A stretch of 64,000 bases of DNA from Candidatus Cryptobacteroides faecipullorum (GCA_017694885.1 JADIMH010000006.1:62001-126000), one strand, 5' to 3'; shown: positions 48,180-61,106, counted from the stretch's first letter. Notes: generated by a model from the sequence alone, not told the origin. Translations and numbers: made by a program.

Positions 48180-48920
48180 CTATAATTGTTTCAGTGTATA
48201 TCTACACCTCGGATAGTTTGAACATCCGTAGAATGTTCCATATCTGCCGTTACGAAGTACCAGGCTTCCGCCACATACCGGACATTTTCCGGATGCGACT
48301 GCAGTGTCTCTTTTCTGTTCGTTTGAACGGACATTGCGGATATGTTCTTTTCTGGTTTCTTTTGAGTCCGTGTTGGATTCAATCAGTTTGTTGTAGATTG
48401 CGACTACCTGAATATGTGATATGCGTTTTTCTTCGAATTGGTTGATGATTGCTAGTATCTGGTCCCAGTAGATAACCGGAGAATTTGCCGTTACGCCCAG
48501 ACTTGCCTGCCTTGAAAAGGCTACTATCGATATGTATGGGATATTTCCGTAGTCTTGTAACAGGGACTTTAAGGCTCTGATGTGTCCATGGTTCTGGATT
48601 ATAGGGTTGCGCAGCTGATATTTGTTGCCGAAGATGTTCTGTGTCCAGTATTCGCTATATTCGCTTCCATGGACCATCCCTTGATAGTTTTTGGTTTCTA
48701 TAACGAATATGGCATATTCTGATATGACTATATGGTCTATCTGTGTCGTATTCCCGGATGGAGTCCGGATAAGCAGGTCATTTATTATCCGGTATTGGTC
48801 TTTGGGAAGCCGGGTCAGGATATGTGCGACTTTCTTTTCTCCGATTTTCCCTTTTGTCTTACGGAGACGAAAGACAAATATCAGAAGGCAAAGGAAGATC
48901 GCTATTATGATGAGTGACAT
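48180..48920 (-). CDS. Membrane-anchored NERD-domain protein with C-terminal topoisomerase-type C4 zinc finger
   Basis: N-terminal TM; '[11 protein letters not shown]', '[23 protein letters not shown]' (NERD); '[30 protein letters not shown]'. Confidence 0.88.
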   Translation of the reverse strand: MSLIIIAIFLCLLIFVFRLRKTKGKIGEKKVAHILTRLPKDQYRIINDLLIRTPSGNTTQIDHIVISEYAIFVIETKNYQGMVHGSEYSEYWTQNIFGNKYQLRNPIIQNHGHIRALKSLLQDYGNIPYISIVAFSRQASLGVTANSPVIYWDQILAIINQFEEKRISHIQVVAIYNKLIESNTDSKETRKEHIRNVRSNEQKRDTAVASGKCPVCGGSLVLRNGRYGTFYGCSNYPRCRYTLKQL

Positions 48921-49008
48921 ACTGCTATTTTTGATACAACTGCTAATATACAGACATTATTTTGAGATTTTATTTACTTTTGTAAGAATACTATTATTGG
49001 ATGTGGTT

Positions 49009-49509
49009 ATGAAACCGATGAAATTTATTGCAATTCTACTCTCTTTGTTTACATTAAGCAGCTGCGCATCATTAAGACCTGCAACTTATGCAGGGAATAC
49101 ATCTTTGGTCGGATATAAGTATGCGTATATTACTCCGACTTCCGGGCTGTCTTCGTCTTCCGGAGGGGTCTATGGAAATGAATTCGGCATATACGACACT
49201 ACCGTAAGCAAGAGTATTAACCCTTCTGATGTGATTTCCGGCATTCTGATGAAAAACGGATATATACTTCTTCCTGAGATCGAAGATAATATACGGGACA
49301 GGACTGTAATCGTAAATTATGGAGAAACAGGACGAAGATATATTTTAGGCGGTCTGTTCGGATATATGATAGAAGTCACTCTCCAGATTCTTTCTGCTGA
49401 CACACATGAGGTTCTATGTACATGCACGGCAGAGGGGCAAGGTGAGACTGAAGCTGATGATATAAGGATTGCAATTACAAGAGCTTTAGCTATGGTCTTT
49501 CCTGATTGA
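49009..49509 (+). CDS. Hypothetical lipoprotein
   Basis: MKFIAILLSLFTLSSC lipobox. The ORF-track N-terminus overlaps the divergent NERD gene and is unlikely. Confidence 0.65.
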   Translation: MKPMKFIAILLSLFTLSSCASLRPATYAGNTSLVGYKYAYITPTSGLSSSSGGVYGNEFGIYDTTVSKSINPSDVISGILMKNGYILLPEIEDNIRDRTVIVNYGETGRRYILGGLFGYMIEVTLQILSADTHEVLCTCTAEGQGETEADDIRIAITRALAMVFPD

Positions 49510-49547
49510 CTGGGTTATACCCTTTTCTGGTAAATGTCCCTTCGGTA

Positions 49548-51248
49548 TCAGAATTCCGGACAGGATGCCAATTCCATCGGGAGGCCCGTGGCAGGGTGAC
49601 GGAATTTTATGAGGGAGGCGTGCAGGCATAGCCTGCCGGCTGAATCCGCGCTGCCGTAGAGCCTGTCTCCTTTGATAGGGGAACCGAGTCCCATCGGGTG
49701 TGCCGCGTGGACTCTCAGCTGGTGGGTGCGTCCTGTCAGAGGGCGGAACAGTACTTTCGCCCATCCTTTACCGGTTCCTGTGATATTGTATTCGGTTACG
49801 GCCTTTTTCCCGTGTCCGGAATCCACTTTCTGACGGGGCCGGTCGTGATAGTCAGGTGCAAGGGGCAGGGATATGGTCCCGCTTAGGGCCGTTGCCGCCT
49901 GCCGTGAAACCGTCAGGCGGCTTACGGCATCAGGAGTGCCATTGCCGGCAGTGTCCAGAAGCGCGATGTATTCTTTTTCTACCTGTCCTGTTTCGAACTG
50001 TCTCTGCAGGTTTTTCTGGGCACCGGGATTTTTCGCAAAGACAATCACTCCGGAAGTATCCATGTCCAATCTGTGGACACCGAACAGACTGATTCCGAGC
50101 ATTTCCGACAGTATCTCCAGCAGGGATTTTCCTCCTGTTTTCCCGGGTACGGAAAGCATGCCCGAAGGCTTGTCTGCCGCAATGATGTCGCTGTCTTCGT
50201 ATATTATAGCCGGGATGGCAGTGCTGCAGTCCGCAGTTCCTGAAACAGGTTCCGGATGCTCCGTTTCCACATCCAGACCCTGCATCATGAATTTCAGAAG
50301 CGGTCCGCATTTGCCCTTGCATGATGGATAGAACCTTCCGTGCTGCCTGACTTCGTTTCCGAGGCTTTTTCCGTACCAGAATTCGCCCATGGCTACAGGT
50401 TCCAGTCTGTGAGTATAAGCGTAATGCAGCAGCTTGGGAGCGGCGCATTCTCCTGTCCCGCCGGGCGGGACAAGTCCTTCACCGGAAAAGATATCCCATA
50501 CGCTTTTCTGTTCACCCAGCGCATTCTCTACCACCATGTTCCTGGATATCCATTCCTGCAGTGCCTCAGACTTTTCCTGTCTCAGCCGTTTCAGTGCGGC
50601 AATCCTGGCGGAAAACTTCCTGTATTCGGATTCTGCATCCTCCATGGCGGCCTTGCACTCTGCGGAAATCCTTTTCAGCTGGGCCTTTTCAAACTGGCTC
50701 TCCTTTATCAGGGACGCAAGTGTCATCTTGTCCGCTCCTGAGAGGCGCAGAGCATCCCGCCTGGCCTTCGATTCTGCCATCCTCTCTTTCCACTGCCTTA
50801 TCTTCTCTTCGCATCCTGCCTTTACAGCCTCTGCATTCCGGATGGCCGACCCGAATTCCGGGTTCTCTTCTGCTTCTTTTATCAAAGTACCGATGCCGTT
50901 TATCCGGGCTTCTTCCTGTCTGAAATACCCGGACGGGTCAGTCAGGTCCAGTACCGGGGGCACGAAATACGGCAGCACGCCCCGCCCTCCGGCAAGGCCG
51001 GAGAATCCGGCCAGAAAACCGAGTTTCCCGTCAGGATCCCTTACGGTCAGCACACCCAGCATTTTCCCTTCTGAAAAGACCTGCCTGAGCCCTTCCGAGA
51101 CCGAGATATATCCGAGTACCGTTTTCGCTGCTTCAGCGGTGACGGGAGCGGGAGTGTATCTGAACGGATCATTGAACCTTTCCGGTATCGGCAGACTGCT
51201 CTCCCGGGTATCAAACCTGTGTATCAGAGGGTCATCAGTCCTCGTCAT
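49548..51248 (-). CDS. RluA-family pseudouridine synthase with long N-terminal/coiled-coil extension
   Basis: GVHRLDMDTSGVIVFAKN, RPLTGRTHQLRVHAAH; about 330 aa N-terminal region with charged helices. Confidence 0.88.
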   Translation of the reverse strand: MTRTDDPLIHRFDTRESSLPIPERFNDPFRYTPAPVTAEAAKTVLGYISVSEGLRQVFSEGKMLGVLTVRDPDGKLGFLAGFSGLAGGRGVLPYFVPPVLDLTDPSGYFRQEEARINGIGTLIKEAEENPEFGSAIRNAEAVKAGCEEKIRQWKERMAESKARRDALRLSGADKMTLASLIKESQFEKAQLKRISAECKAAMEDAESEYRKFSARIAALKRLRQEKSEALQEWISRNMVVENALGEQKSVWDIFSGEGLVPPGGTGECAAPKLLHYAYTHRLEPVAMGEFWYGKSLGNEVRQHGRFYPSCKGKCGPLLKFMMQGLDVETEHPEPVSGTADCSTAIPAIIYEDSDIIAADKPSGMLSVPGKTGGKSLLEILSEMLGISLFGVHRLDMDTSGVIVFAKNPGAQKNLQRQFETGQVEKEYIALLDTAGNGTPDAVSRLTVSRQAATALSGTISLPLAPDYHDRPRQKVDSGHGKKAVTEYNITGTGKGWAKVLFRPLTGRTHQLRVHAAHPMGLGSPIKGDRLYGSADSAGRLCLHASLIKFRHPATGLPMELASCPEF

Positions 51249-52707
51249 CGTTCTCGGATATTATAAGGAGCCTGTCGCCGGCATGCAGTTCTACGCTTCC
51301 GTTAGGGACGATGAACTTTTCCCCTCTTTTTATCATCATCACCAACATACCTTTAGGGAGTTTTACTTCCTTGAGGGTATTGCCGAGATGCAGCGCTTCT
51401 TCCGTCAGGGTCACTTCTACCAGTTTTCCTGCTTCTTCCGGGACTTCTACTCCGAATTTGTTGTCGTCATCAGGTATGGGAAGGCTCAGGTTGAGCTTCC
51501 TTGCGGCAGATGTGATGGTGCTGCCCTGTATGATCAGGGACATCAGTGTAATGAAGAATACGATGTTGAATATGAGGCCGGAGCCTTCGACCTCCGCAAT
51601 TACCGGATAAGTCGCGAAAATTATCGGAACGGCCCCGCGGAGTCCTACCCAGGAAATATATATCCTTGAGGGGAGAGAGACTTTTCTGAACGGGATCAGG
51701 GTCAGGAATACCGACAGCGGCCTGCCGACAAGAATCATGAACAGACCGATCAGCAGCGCAATGGGGGCTACCTGCAGCATTTCGTGCGGATTGACCAGAA
51801 GTCCGAGCGCCACGAACATCACTATCTGGACCAGCCATGTCATTCCGTCCAGAAAAGAGAATATTTCCTTTTTGAAAGTTATCTTGTGATTTCCTATGAT
51901 GACTCCTGCCAGATATACTGCAAGATAACCGTTGCCATAGAGTTTTGTCGCTACGGTGAAAGTGAAGAATACGATGCTGATTAGCAGGATGGCATAAAGC
52001 GGGGCGTTGGTCAGATGCACTTTGTTGAGCACCCATACGGCAAAGTAGCCCATGATTATGCCGGAGATTATGCCGACTCCGAACTGCAGGACGAGTGTCT
52101 TGAGTGCATCTGCCGTGATTGTCCAGGCATCGATGCTTCCGGCTCCGGATATGGTGTTCGCTATCTGGATCAGGACTATTGTAAGTATATATGCCATCGG
52201 GTCGTTGCTTCCGCTTTCGAGTTCCAGAAGGGGCTGAAGGTTGTTCTTCAGTTTCATCCTGCTGTTTCTCAGAATGTTGAATACCGAAGCGGAATCCGTT
52301 GAAGACATTGTGGCGGCCAGAAGGATGCATGTTACCAGAGGCAGGGAGATAGGAGCCATGTCCCACTCCGAGAGCAGGAAAATGAAGAGACCCGTAAATA
52401 CCGTTGTCAGCAGGACGCCAATTGTGGAAAGTGCCAGGCCTTCTCCGAGTACCGGTTTGATTTCCTTGAATTTGGTTTCCATACCGCCGGTGAACAGGAT
52501 GACGCACAGGGCTATCATTCCGATGAACTGAGCGTGGTTCATATTGTTGAACTGCAGTCCGAGCCCGTCGCTGCCGAACAGCATTCCCGCTATCAGGAAC
52601 AGGAGCAGGGACGGAAGCCCGAATCGGTATCCGGCCTTGCTTATGAGTATGCTGCAGAAAATAAGTACCGAACTGATGAGGAGGATGTTTTCTGATGTGA
52701 AATGCAT
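51235..52707 (-). CDS. CPA1-type cation/proton antiporter with C-terminal TrkA_C-like domain
   Basis: Multiple TMs, LLAATMSSTDSASVFNIL, YISWVGLRGAVPIIFA, C-terminal KGMLVMMIKRGEKFIVPNGSVELHAGDRLLII. Confidence 0.88.
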   Translation of the reverse strand: MHFTSENILLISSVLIFCSILISKAGYRFGLPSLLLFLIAGMLFGSDGLGLQFNNMNHAQFIGMIALCVILFTGGMETKFKEIKPVLGEGLALSTIGVLLTTVFTGLFIFLLSEWDMAPISLPLVTCILLAATMSSTDSASVFNILRNSRMKLKNNLQPLLELESGSNDPMAYILTIVLIQIANTISGAGSIDAWTITADALKTLVLQFGVGIISGIIMGYFAVWVLNKVHLTNAPLYAILLISIVFFTFTVATKLYGNGYLAVYLAGVIIGNHKITFKKEIFSFLDGMTWLVQIVMFVALGLLVNPHEMLQVAPIALLIGLFMILVGRPLSVFLTLIPFRKVSLPSRIYISWVGLRGAVPIIFATYPVIAEVEGSGLIFNIVFFITLMSLIIQGSTITSAARKLNLSLPIPDDDNKFGVEVPEEAGKLVEVTLTEEALHLGNTLKEVKLPKGMLVMMIKRGEKFIVPNGSVELHAGDRLLIISENDDED

Positions 52708-52734
52708 TGTTTTGCCTGTTGAAAATCTTATTGT

Positions 52735-53391
52735 CTATTGTATCTTTACATTTGCAGTCTTGTATTCCGTACACCATTCTTTCAGCCCGCATTCCCGGCA
52801 TTTGGGCTTTCTCGCAGTGCAGACATATCTCCCGTGCAGTATAAGCCAGTGGTGCGCTGTCGCCCTGAGTCTTTCCGGGATGTTCTCAGTCAGGTCTTTT
52901 TCTACGGCTTCCACTGTCTTTCCGTCAGACAGTCCCAGCCTGCGCGATACTCTGAACACATGTGTGTCTACTGCGATCACCGGTTTGTCATATACGACGG
53001 ATGCGATGACATTGGCAGTCTTGCGTCCGACCCCGGGAAGCTTTACCAGTTCGTCCGGGTCCTCCGGGACCCTGCTTCCGAAGTCGCGGACCAGCATCTG
53101 TGCCATTCCGATGAGGTGGCGGGCCTTGTTGTTCGGAAACGATATCGATTTGATGAGGCCGTACACTTTCTCGAAAGAAGCTGAGGCCAGATCTTCAGGT
53201 TCAGGGAATTCCCTGAATATTTCCGGAGTATACATGTTCACCCTTTTGTCCGTGCATTGTGCCGAAAGGATGACTGAAACCAGCAGATGGAAAGGAGTGT
53301 CATAATGAAGCTCTGTGGTCGGAGCCGGGACATTGTCGCTGAACCATGACAGTATGTCCGAATACAGTTTTTCCCTGTCGTTACCGTTCAT
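52735..53391 (-). CDS. nth: Endonuclease III
   Basis: LPGVGRKTANVIASVVYDKPVIAVDTHVFRVSRRLGL (HhH-GPD), C-terminal 4Fe-4S cysteines CTARKPKCRECGLKEWC. Confidence 0.93.
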   Translation of the reverse strand: MNGNDREKLYSDILSWFSDNVPAPTTELHYDTPFHLLVSVILSAQCTDKRVNMYTPEIFREFPEPEDLASASFEKVYGLIKSISFPNNKARHLIGMAQMLVRDFGSRVPEDPDELVKLPGVGRKTANVIASVVYDKPVIAVDTHVFRVSRRLGLSDGKTVEAVEKDLTENIPERLRATAHHWLILHGRYVCTARKPKCRECGLKEWCTEYKTANVKIQ

Positions 53392-54148
53392 TTCCTTCAG
53401 GATTGTTTTCCGGTTCTTCTACGCATCCGGTGTCTTGTCCGTCCGGAGACTTCCGGACAAGTTCCTTGCATTCTTCATTGGAACATACGAATACCCGGCC
53501 GGGATAACGTTCCACTATCGATTTATTGTGGGTGACCATCACTATTGCCGTCCCCCTTTCCCTGTTGATGCCTGTCAGAAGCTGCATTATGCCTTCTGCC
53601 GTGTCAGGGTCCAGATTGCCGGTAGGCTCGTCCGCTATGATTACTTCCGGACTGTTGAGCAGGGAACGGGCTATCGCTATCCTCTGCTGTTCCCCTCCTG
53701 AAAGCTGGTGCGGCATTTTGTGCGCCTTGCTTGACATCCCTACGGCTTCGAGCACTTCCGATATCCGGCAGGATATCTGTCTGCGGTCTTTCCAGCCTGT
53801 GGCATTGAGTACGAAAGAAAGGTTGTCTTCCACGCTTCTGTCCATCAGCAGCTGGAAGTCCTGGAATACCACCCCCATTTTCCTGCGCAGGTACGGTATG
53901 TCTTTTTCCCGGATTGTACCGAGGTCGAAACCGCAGGCGCGGCCTTCTCCGTAGCAGAGAGGATTTTCAGCTATGATTGTCCTTATGATAGATGTCTTTC
54001 CGGAGCCTACCCGTCCGACTATGTAGACAAAGTCTCCTTTACGGACGTCCATGTCGAGTCCGTAGATGACCGGATTTTCCCCGTTGACTATTTCGGCATT
54101 TCTGAATGAGATGATGATATCCCTGCTGTCTTCCATCTGTAAATGCAT
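53381..54148 (-). CDS. FtsE-like ABC transporter ATP-binding protein
   Basis: [47 protein letters not shown]. Confidence 0.88.
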   Translation of the reverse strand: MHLQMEDSRDIIISFRNAEIVNGENPVIYGLDMDVRKGDFVYIVGRVGSGKTSIIRTIIAENPLCYGEGRACGFDLGTIREKDIPYLRRKMGVVFQDFQLLMDRSVEDNLSFVLNATGWKDRRQISCRISEVLEAVGMSSKAHKMPHQLSGGEQQRIAIARSLLNSPEVIIADEPTGNLDPDTAEGIMQLLTGINRERGTAIVMVTHNKSIVERYPGRVFVCSNEECKELVRKSPDGQDTGCVEEPENNPEGNER

Positions 54149-54177
54149 TTAACTTCCAAAGTTAATCATTAAATTGC

Positions 54178-54185
54178 TACATTTG
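54178..54185 (+). promoter_or_regulatory. Bacteroidota -7 box (TACATTTG)
   Basis: TAnnTTTG match 19 nt before ATG 54204. Confidence 0.4.
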
Positions 54186-54203
54186 CAGAAAAATTTCTGG
54201 AAG

Positions 54204-57200
54204 ATGATGAAAAAGGTTTTTGCAGCTCTGTGTCTGACGGCATTGCTGCTTCTCTCCGGCACCGGTCCGGATGCATCTGCGACCTCATGGAAAACGGATC
54301 GGGAGGCCAGGAAGGAATTCAGGACGGCAGTCTCTCTGTTCGACCGCGGAATGTATGACAGGGCACGGCACCTGTTCAGTTCCATTGCCGGAAGGTACGG
54401 CGACTACGAGGCTGAAGGATATGCTGTCCTGTGTTCGGCAAACCTTAGGACCGAAGGTTACGGGAGTCTTGTGGAACAGTATATCGGGGATTATCCGTAT
54501 TCATGGCTGATACCTGCTATCAGATACCGGTATGCGCTGAACCTTTTCGATGATGACGACTATGCCGGAGCGCTGTCTCAGTTCGATGCCATCTCCAGAC
54601 ACGGGATAGCAAGGGAAAAGGTACCCGAGTTCCTTTTCAAGAGGGCCTATTGCGATTTCAGTCTCGGAAACTATGAGCGGGCGCTTCTCAGGTTCAAGGA
54701 GTTCGAGACTCGGAAGGACTCTGACTATACGGCTCCGGCACGATTCGCTTCAGGGTACATCCTCTACAGACAGAAGGATTTCGGGAAGGCACTTGAATGG
54801 TTCAGGCTTTCTGCCGTGGATTCCAGGTTCACTTCGATGTCGGACTATTACATAGTGGAATGCCTCTATATGCTCGGAGACCATGAGGCCGTATGCAGTC
54901 AGGCTCCTGCCTTGATGGAATATATTCCGCAGGAACGCAGGCCTCATGTCATAAGGATGATTTCCGAATCGTGGCTCGTGCTCGGCGATGCGGACAAGGC
55001 CAGATACTGGTTCGACCGGAACCAGGATTCTTCGGAATTGCGTTCACGCGGCGATTATTTCTATGCCGGATCGGTCCTCTATGCAGTGGATGACTATCAG
55101 GGTGCCATAGACAAATATTCCATGATGACGGAGCGTACCGATTCAATCGGGCAGATAGCCAATTACCATCTCGGATACTGTTATATCCAGACCAAGAACA
55201 AAGTGGCTGCGATGAAGGCTTTCCAGGATGCTTCCATGGTAGAATATGATCCTGACATTACGGAAGACGCCTATTTCAATTATGCGAAGCTGGCTTTCGA
55301 CCTCAACAATGACTCTTCTGTCTTCAATGATTACCTGAAGAAGTATGCGGATATGGAGAGAGGGGACAAGATAAACAGCTATATTGCCGTGGCAGCTCTC
55401 TACAACCATGATTACGAAACGGCAATAGACGCCTACGGCAGGATCGATGACATGGATCCGGACATGACGTCCAATTATATGAAGGCCAATTATCTCAGGG
55501 CCGCCCAGCTCATTTCGAGCGGTTCATACAGGGATGCCGTACCGTATCTCAAGGCTGCGTCATATTATTCTGACAGGCTGTCGATGTTCAACCAGTTGTC
55601 CCGTTTCTGGATTGCGGAGTCATATTACAGGAACGACCAGTACGGCGAGGCGATAGACCTTTATACCGAACTCTACAATATTTCGGCCCTGTACCGTATG
55701 AAAGAGGGCTATCTTATTCCTTATAATATCGCCTATTGCTTCTTTAAGGAAGAGAACTATCAGAAAGCCGCCGTATGGTTTAAGGAGTACCTTTCCGGAG
55801 ATTCCGTATTATACAGGAAAGAGGCTGCCCTGAGGTATGCCGACTGTTTTTTCATGATGTCGGACTATGCCGGTGCAATCAGTGCATACAACACTGTCCT
55901 CAAGGACTATTTCGATGTCAATGATATCTATCCTTATTATCAGGCTGCCATTTCATACGGGCTGGAAGGAGATAATGAAAGGAAAATTTCCCTGCTTGAC
56001 AATGTAAACAAGGCTGACCCTTCGTCCGCTTTCTATCCGGAAGCGCTTTTTGAACTCGGCCGCTCGTATGTCGCGGCGGATGACCCTGCAAAGGCCGCCT
56101 CTACATTCAACAGACTTATAGGGACGGTCAAGGACAGCACGTTCATAGCCAGATCAATGATCGAGCTCGGGATGATCTGCAGGAATGCCGGAGACGGGCA
56201 GAAGGCTTTGGAGTATTTGAAGAAGGTGGTCGAGGAATTTCCTTTTTCCGGATATGCCGACGATGCCCTTCTGGCTGTAGAGTCCGTTTATCAGTCCGCC
56301 AACGAGCCTGAAAAATACCTTGCATACATAGACAGTATAGGAAAATCTTCGCTCAAGACCGAAGATGAGAAGGAAATGATGATCTTCAATGCTGCCGAGC
56401 AGATATATCTTTCTGAAAACTATCAGAAGGCTGTGGTTTCTCTGCAGTCCTATATGGACAAATACCCTTCGGGGACCAAAGTCAGCCAGGCGGAGTTCTA
56501 TCTGGCAGAATGTTTCAGGAATATCGGACAGATGGAAAAGGCATGCGATTATTATGCAAAGGCGGCTGACGACGGAACAGGCTCTTTCAGGGAGCTGGCA
56601 ATACTCAACTATGCGAGGATTTCCTACGACCTCCAGCGCTATGAAGACGCTTTGGGCGGGTATGCGTCCCTGCTGGATTCGGCACGTCTCGAGAACAACA
56701 GGTATGAAGCCATGCTGGGCATGATGCGTTCCGCCTATATGGCCCATCGCTATGACGATGCCATAAAGTATGCTTCGGATGTCAGGTCCGACCGCCGCAG
56801 CAATGGCGATACGGTCCGGGAGTCCGACTGGATAACAGCCAAATCCTATCTGGCTACAAGCCGCCGTGACGAAGCTTTTGCCATTCTGGACACCCTGTCG
56901 GCGGATCCGTATTCTTCCGAAGGGGCCGAGGCTGCATGGCTGCTGATCCAGGACTGCTATGACAGAGGCGTTTTCGATGAAGTGGAAACCAGGGTATACA
57001 GCCTTTCGGATACTGGCACGGGACAGACATACTGGCTTGCAAAGTCCTTTATCGTCCTCGGTGATGCGTTTGCAGAGAGGGGTGAGTTAGAGCAGGCCAA
57101 GGCTACATTCCAGAGCATAGCCGACGGGTATACTCCGCTTCCTGGCGGAGACGATGTTCTCGACAATGTCAGAATGCGGCTTTCCCGGATAGAGGAAATG

Positions 57201-57263
57201 ATGTCCTCCACGGAGACAGAAACTGGACAGGAGCCTGCGGCTGACAGCATCGGAACACTATGA
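54204..57263 (+). CDS. Large multi-TPR secreted/periplasmic protein
   Basis: Signal peptide MMKKVFAALCLTALLLLSG followed by repeated TPR units along about 1000 aa. Confidence 0.85.
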   Translation: MMKKVFAALCLTALLLLSGTGPDASATSWKTDREARKEFRTAVSLFDRGMYDRARHLFSSIAGRYGDYEAEGYAVLCSANLRTEGYGSLVEQYIGDYPYSWLIPAIRYRYALNLFDDDDYAGALSQFDAISRHGIAREKVPEFLFKRAYCDFSLGNYERALLRFKEFETRKDSDYTAPARFASGYILYRQKDFGKALEWFRLSAVDSRFTSMSDYYIVECLYMLGDHEAVCSQAPALMEYIPQERRPHVIRMISESWLVLGDADKARYWFDRNQDSSELRSRGDYFYAGSVLYAVDDYQGAIDKYSMMTERTDSIGQIANYHLGYCYIQTKNKVAAMKAFQDASMVEYDPDITEDAYFNYAKLAFDLNNDSSVFNDYLKKYADMERGDKINSYIAVAALYNHDYETAIDAYGRIDDMDPDMTSNYMKANYLRAAQLISSGSYRDAVPYLKAASYYSDRLSMFNQLSRFWIAESYYRNDQYGEAIDLYTELYNISALYRMKEGYLIPYNIAYCFFKEENYQKAAVWFKEYLSGDSVLYRKEAALRYADCFFMMSDYAGAISAYNTVLKDYFDVNDIYPYYQAAISYGLEGDNERKISLLDNVNKADPSSAFYPEALFELGRSYVAADDPAKAASTFNRLIGTVKDSTFIARSMIELGMICRNAGDGQKALEYLKKVVEEFPFSGYADDALLAVESVYQSANEPEKYLAYIDSIGKSSLKTEDEKEMMIFNAAEQIYLSENYQKAVVSLQSYMDKYPSGTKVSQAEFYLAECFRNIGQMEKACDYYAKAADDGTGSFRELAILNYARISYDLQRYEDALGGYASLLDSARLENNRYEAMLGMMRSAYMAHRYDDAIKYASDVRSDRRSNGDTVRESDWITAKSYLATSRRDEAFAILDTLSADPYSSEGAEAAWLLIQDCYDRGVFDEVETRVYSLSDTGTGQTYWLAKSFIVLGDAFAERGELEQAKATFQSIADGYTPLPGGDDVLDNVRMRLSRIEEMMSSTETETGQEPAADSIGTL

Positions 57264-57315
57264 TGGACGGGATTATCCTGCCGGAGAAAACAATGGACCT
57301 GAAAAACGAAAAGAT

Positions 57316-59085
57316 ATGCACCGTATTGAATTATATATAATGCCTGCCTTCATGCTGGCCGCACTTTCCGCCTCGGCTCAGGACATAGATCCTACCGTCG
57401 AGGTTTCCCGCATCTATCAGGGAAAAATGATAGAGGTACATAAGCCGATGATAGAGATGCAGGTGCCGGACAGCGTGACGCGTTTTGACCTGGATTTCGA
57501 CTATTCGGTATTCGACAATCCGTATAAGGGCACTTATGAATTCAACCCGTACGTACAGAACATGAAGCCGCAGCCTGATGCCGGATCCGGGCGACGGCTG
57601 TTTATAAAAGCGGGCGCCGGATATCCGTTGCATCCCGTCTTCGATCTTGTCTGGTCTCCTGGTCTCAAAGGCAGGTTCCGTATGAGCACGTATGTCACCC
57701 ACCGGTCATATGTCGGCAGATACAGGAACATTTCTCCTGTTTCGGACCAAGCTGCAGGAAAGGTGTATCTGGATTCTTTCCAGGACGGGACAGGCCCTGA
57801 CAAAGGGTGGAAAGGCCATGATCTTTCTACCAGGGCTGGGGTAGACGGCAGTGTCAGCTGGGGCAGCGGCGTTTTTTCCTTCGATGTAGGCTATTACGGT
57901 CTTGCCACGGGGGACACTCTGACCACAAGAGGGTACAATGCCCTGGATGCCAGGGTCCGTGTCCGTTCAGAGGAAAACAGGGAGCGTTATTTCCTTTATG
58001 ATATAGATGCGGCATACAGGTATGGGGCCGACCGTCTGGACCGTTCCGGATTTTCCGGCCAGGCTGATCTGTCGGGCCATGAATTTTCTTTTAAATCCGC
58101 ATTGGGCCCGGTATTCTCCAAGGAACAGCGCCTGACGGCGGCAATAGGGTTCGATATGGTGTCTTACGGCAATGTATTCGGGACCATGGCCGGAAAGGTA
58201 TCTCTCAATCCGAAATACTCCCTTGACAAGGGCAGATGGCGGCTCGGGCTCGGCGTGCTGTTTTCCGCTATGTTCAACAGCGGTGCAGACGGTCTCCTTC
58301 CGTCTCAGTACTCCAAGAAAGGCCAGTATGTCTATCCTGACATTTCTGTCGGATATGAACTCGTCCGCAATTATATGGAGCTGTATGCGGCCCTTGGAGG
58401 CGGCGACAGGTTGGGAAAGTATTCCGATATGCTCGGACGCTTCCATTTCATTACCCCGCTTTACACTTACGGCGTGTCGGGGCCTTTGCTTGACAATACC
58501 GTAGAACGCATTTCGGCGTCTGCCGGTCTGCGTGGAAATATCGCATCGCGCTTCACTTATGACCTGAGTGCCGGTTACAGGAATTTCTCCAGTGTTCCCC
58601 TTTATGCTGTCGTTTCAGGATCCGGAAGGCTTGAACCCGGGTATTTTATGACACTGGCATATACCGGAATGCAGATGTTCTATGCATCCCTGGATTACGG
58701 ATGGAAATCCGATGCGTTCTCTTTAGACGGGAATTTCACTTACAGGAACACCGCTATCCGGGACAATGGAGTCAGGTCTGTCGGACAGGAGGGAGTCATG
58801 GCGTTTTTCGCCCCTGCTTCATTCTCGGGCAATGTCAGAGCCATGTATAACTGGCACAGGCGTGTCTATGCCGGTGCAGACTGCGATTTATCGCTGGCAA
58901 GGCACAGCAGTCTGTGCAGTATCGGAAGCTATGCCGATCTCGGAATCTATGTCGAGGTCAGGACGGCAGGGATTTTTTCCTTCTGGCTCCGCGGCGGAAA
59001 CATGTTGAATATGACTGTCCAGAGGGCACCTGCATATGCCGAGAGCGGAATCAATTTTACGATGGGAATCTGCTTGAATTTGTGA
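57316..59085 (+). CDS. Outer-membrane beta-barrel-like protein
   Basis: Signal peptide (LAALSASAQ), repeated aromatic/Gly beta strands, terminal 'GINFTMGICLNL'. Confidence 0.6.
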   Translation: MHRIELYIMPAFMLAALSASAQDIDPTVEVSRIYQGKMIEVHKPMIEMQVPDSVTRFDLDFDYSVFDNPYKGTYEFNPYVQNMKPQPDAGSGRRLFIKAGAGYPLHPVFDLVWSPGLKGRFRMSTYVTHRSYVGRYRNISPVSDQAAGKVYLDSFQDGTGPDKGWKGHDLSTRAGVDGSVSWGSGVFSFDVGYYGLATGDTLTTRGYNALDARVRVRSEENRERYFLYDIDAAYRYGADRLDRSGFSGQADLSGHEFSFKSALGPVFSKEQRLTAAIGFDMVSYGNVFGTMAGKVSLNPKYSLDKGRWRLGLGVLFSAMFNSGADGLLPSQYSKKGQYVYPDISVGYELVRNYMELYAALGGGDRLGKYSDMLGRFHFITPLYTYGVSGPLLDNTVERISASAGLRGNIASRFTYDLSAGYRNFSSVPLYAVVSGSGRLEPGYFMTLAYTGMQMFYASLDYGWKSDAFSLDGNFTYRNTAIRDNGVRSVGQEGVMAFFAPASFSGNVRAMYNWHRRVYAGADCDLSLARHSSLCSIGSYADLGIYVEVRTAGIFSFWLRGGNMLNMTVQRAPAYAESGINFTMGICLNL

Positions 59086-59094
59086 TAAAATTAT

Positions 59095-61104
<2,010 letters not shown>

Positions 61105-61106
61105 AA

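Noticed and set aside
50434-51669. 411-aa plus-strand ORF
   Set aside because: Antisense to the RluA-family and antiporter genes; Ser/Pro-rich with no domain.
51470-52801. 443-aa minus-strand ORF
   Set aside because: Alternative frame of the antiporter gene; Arg/His/Pro-rich translation typical of a shadow frame.
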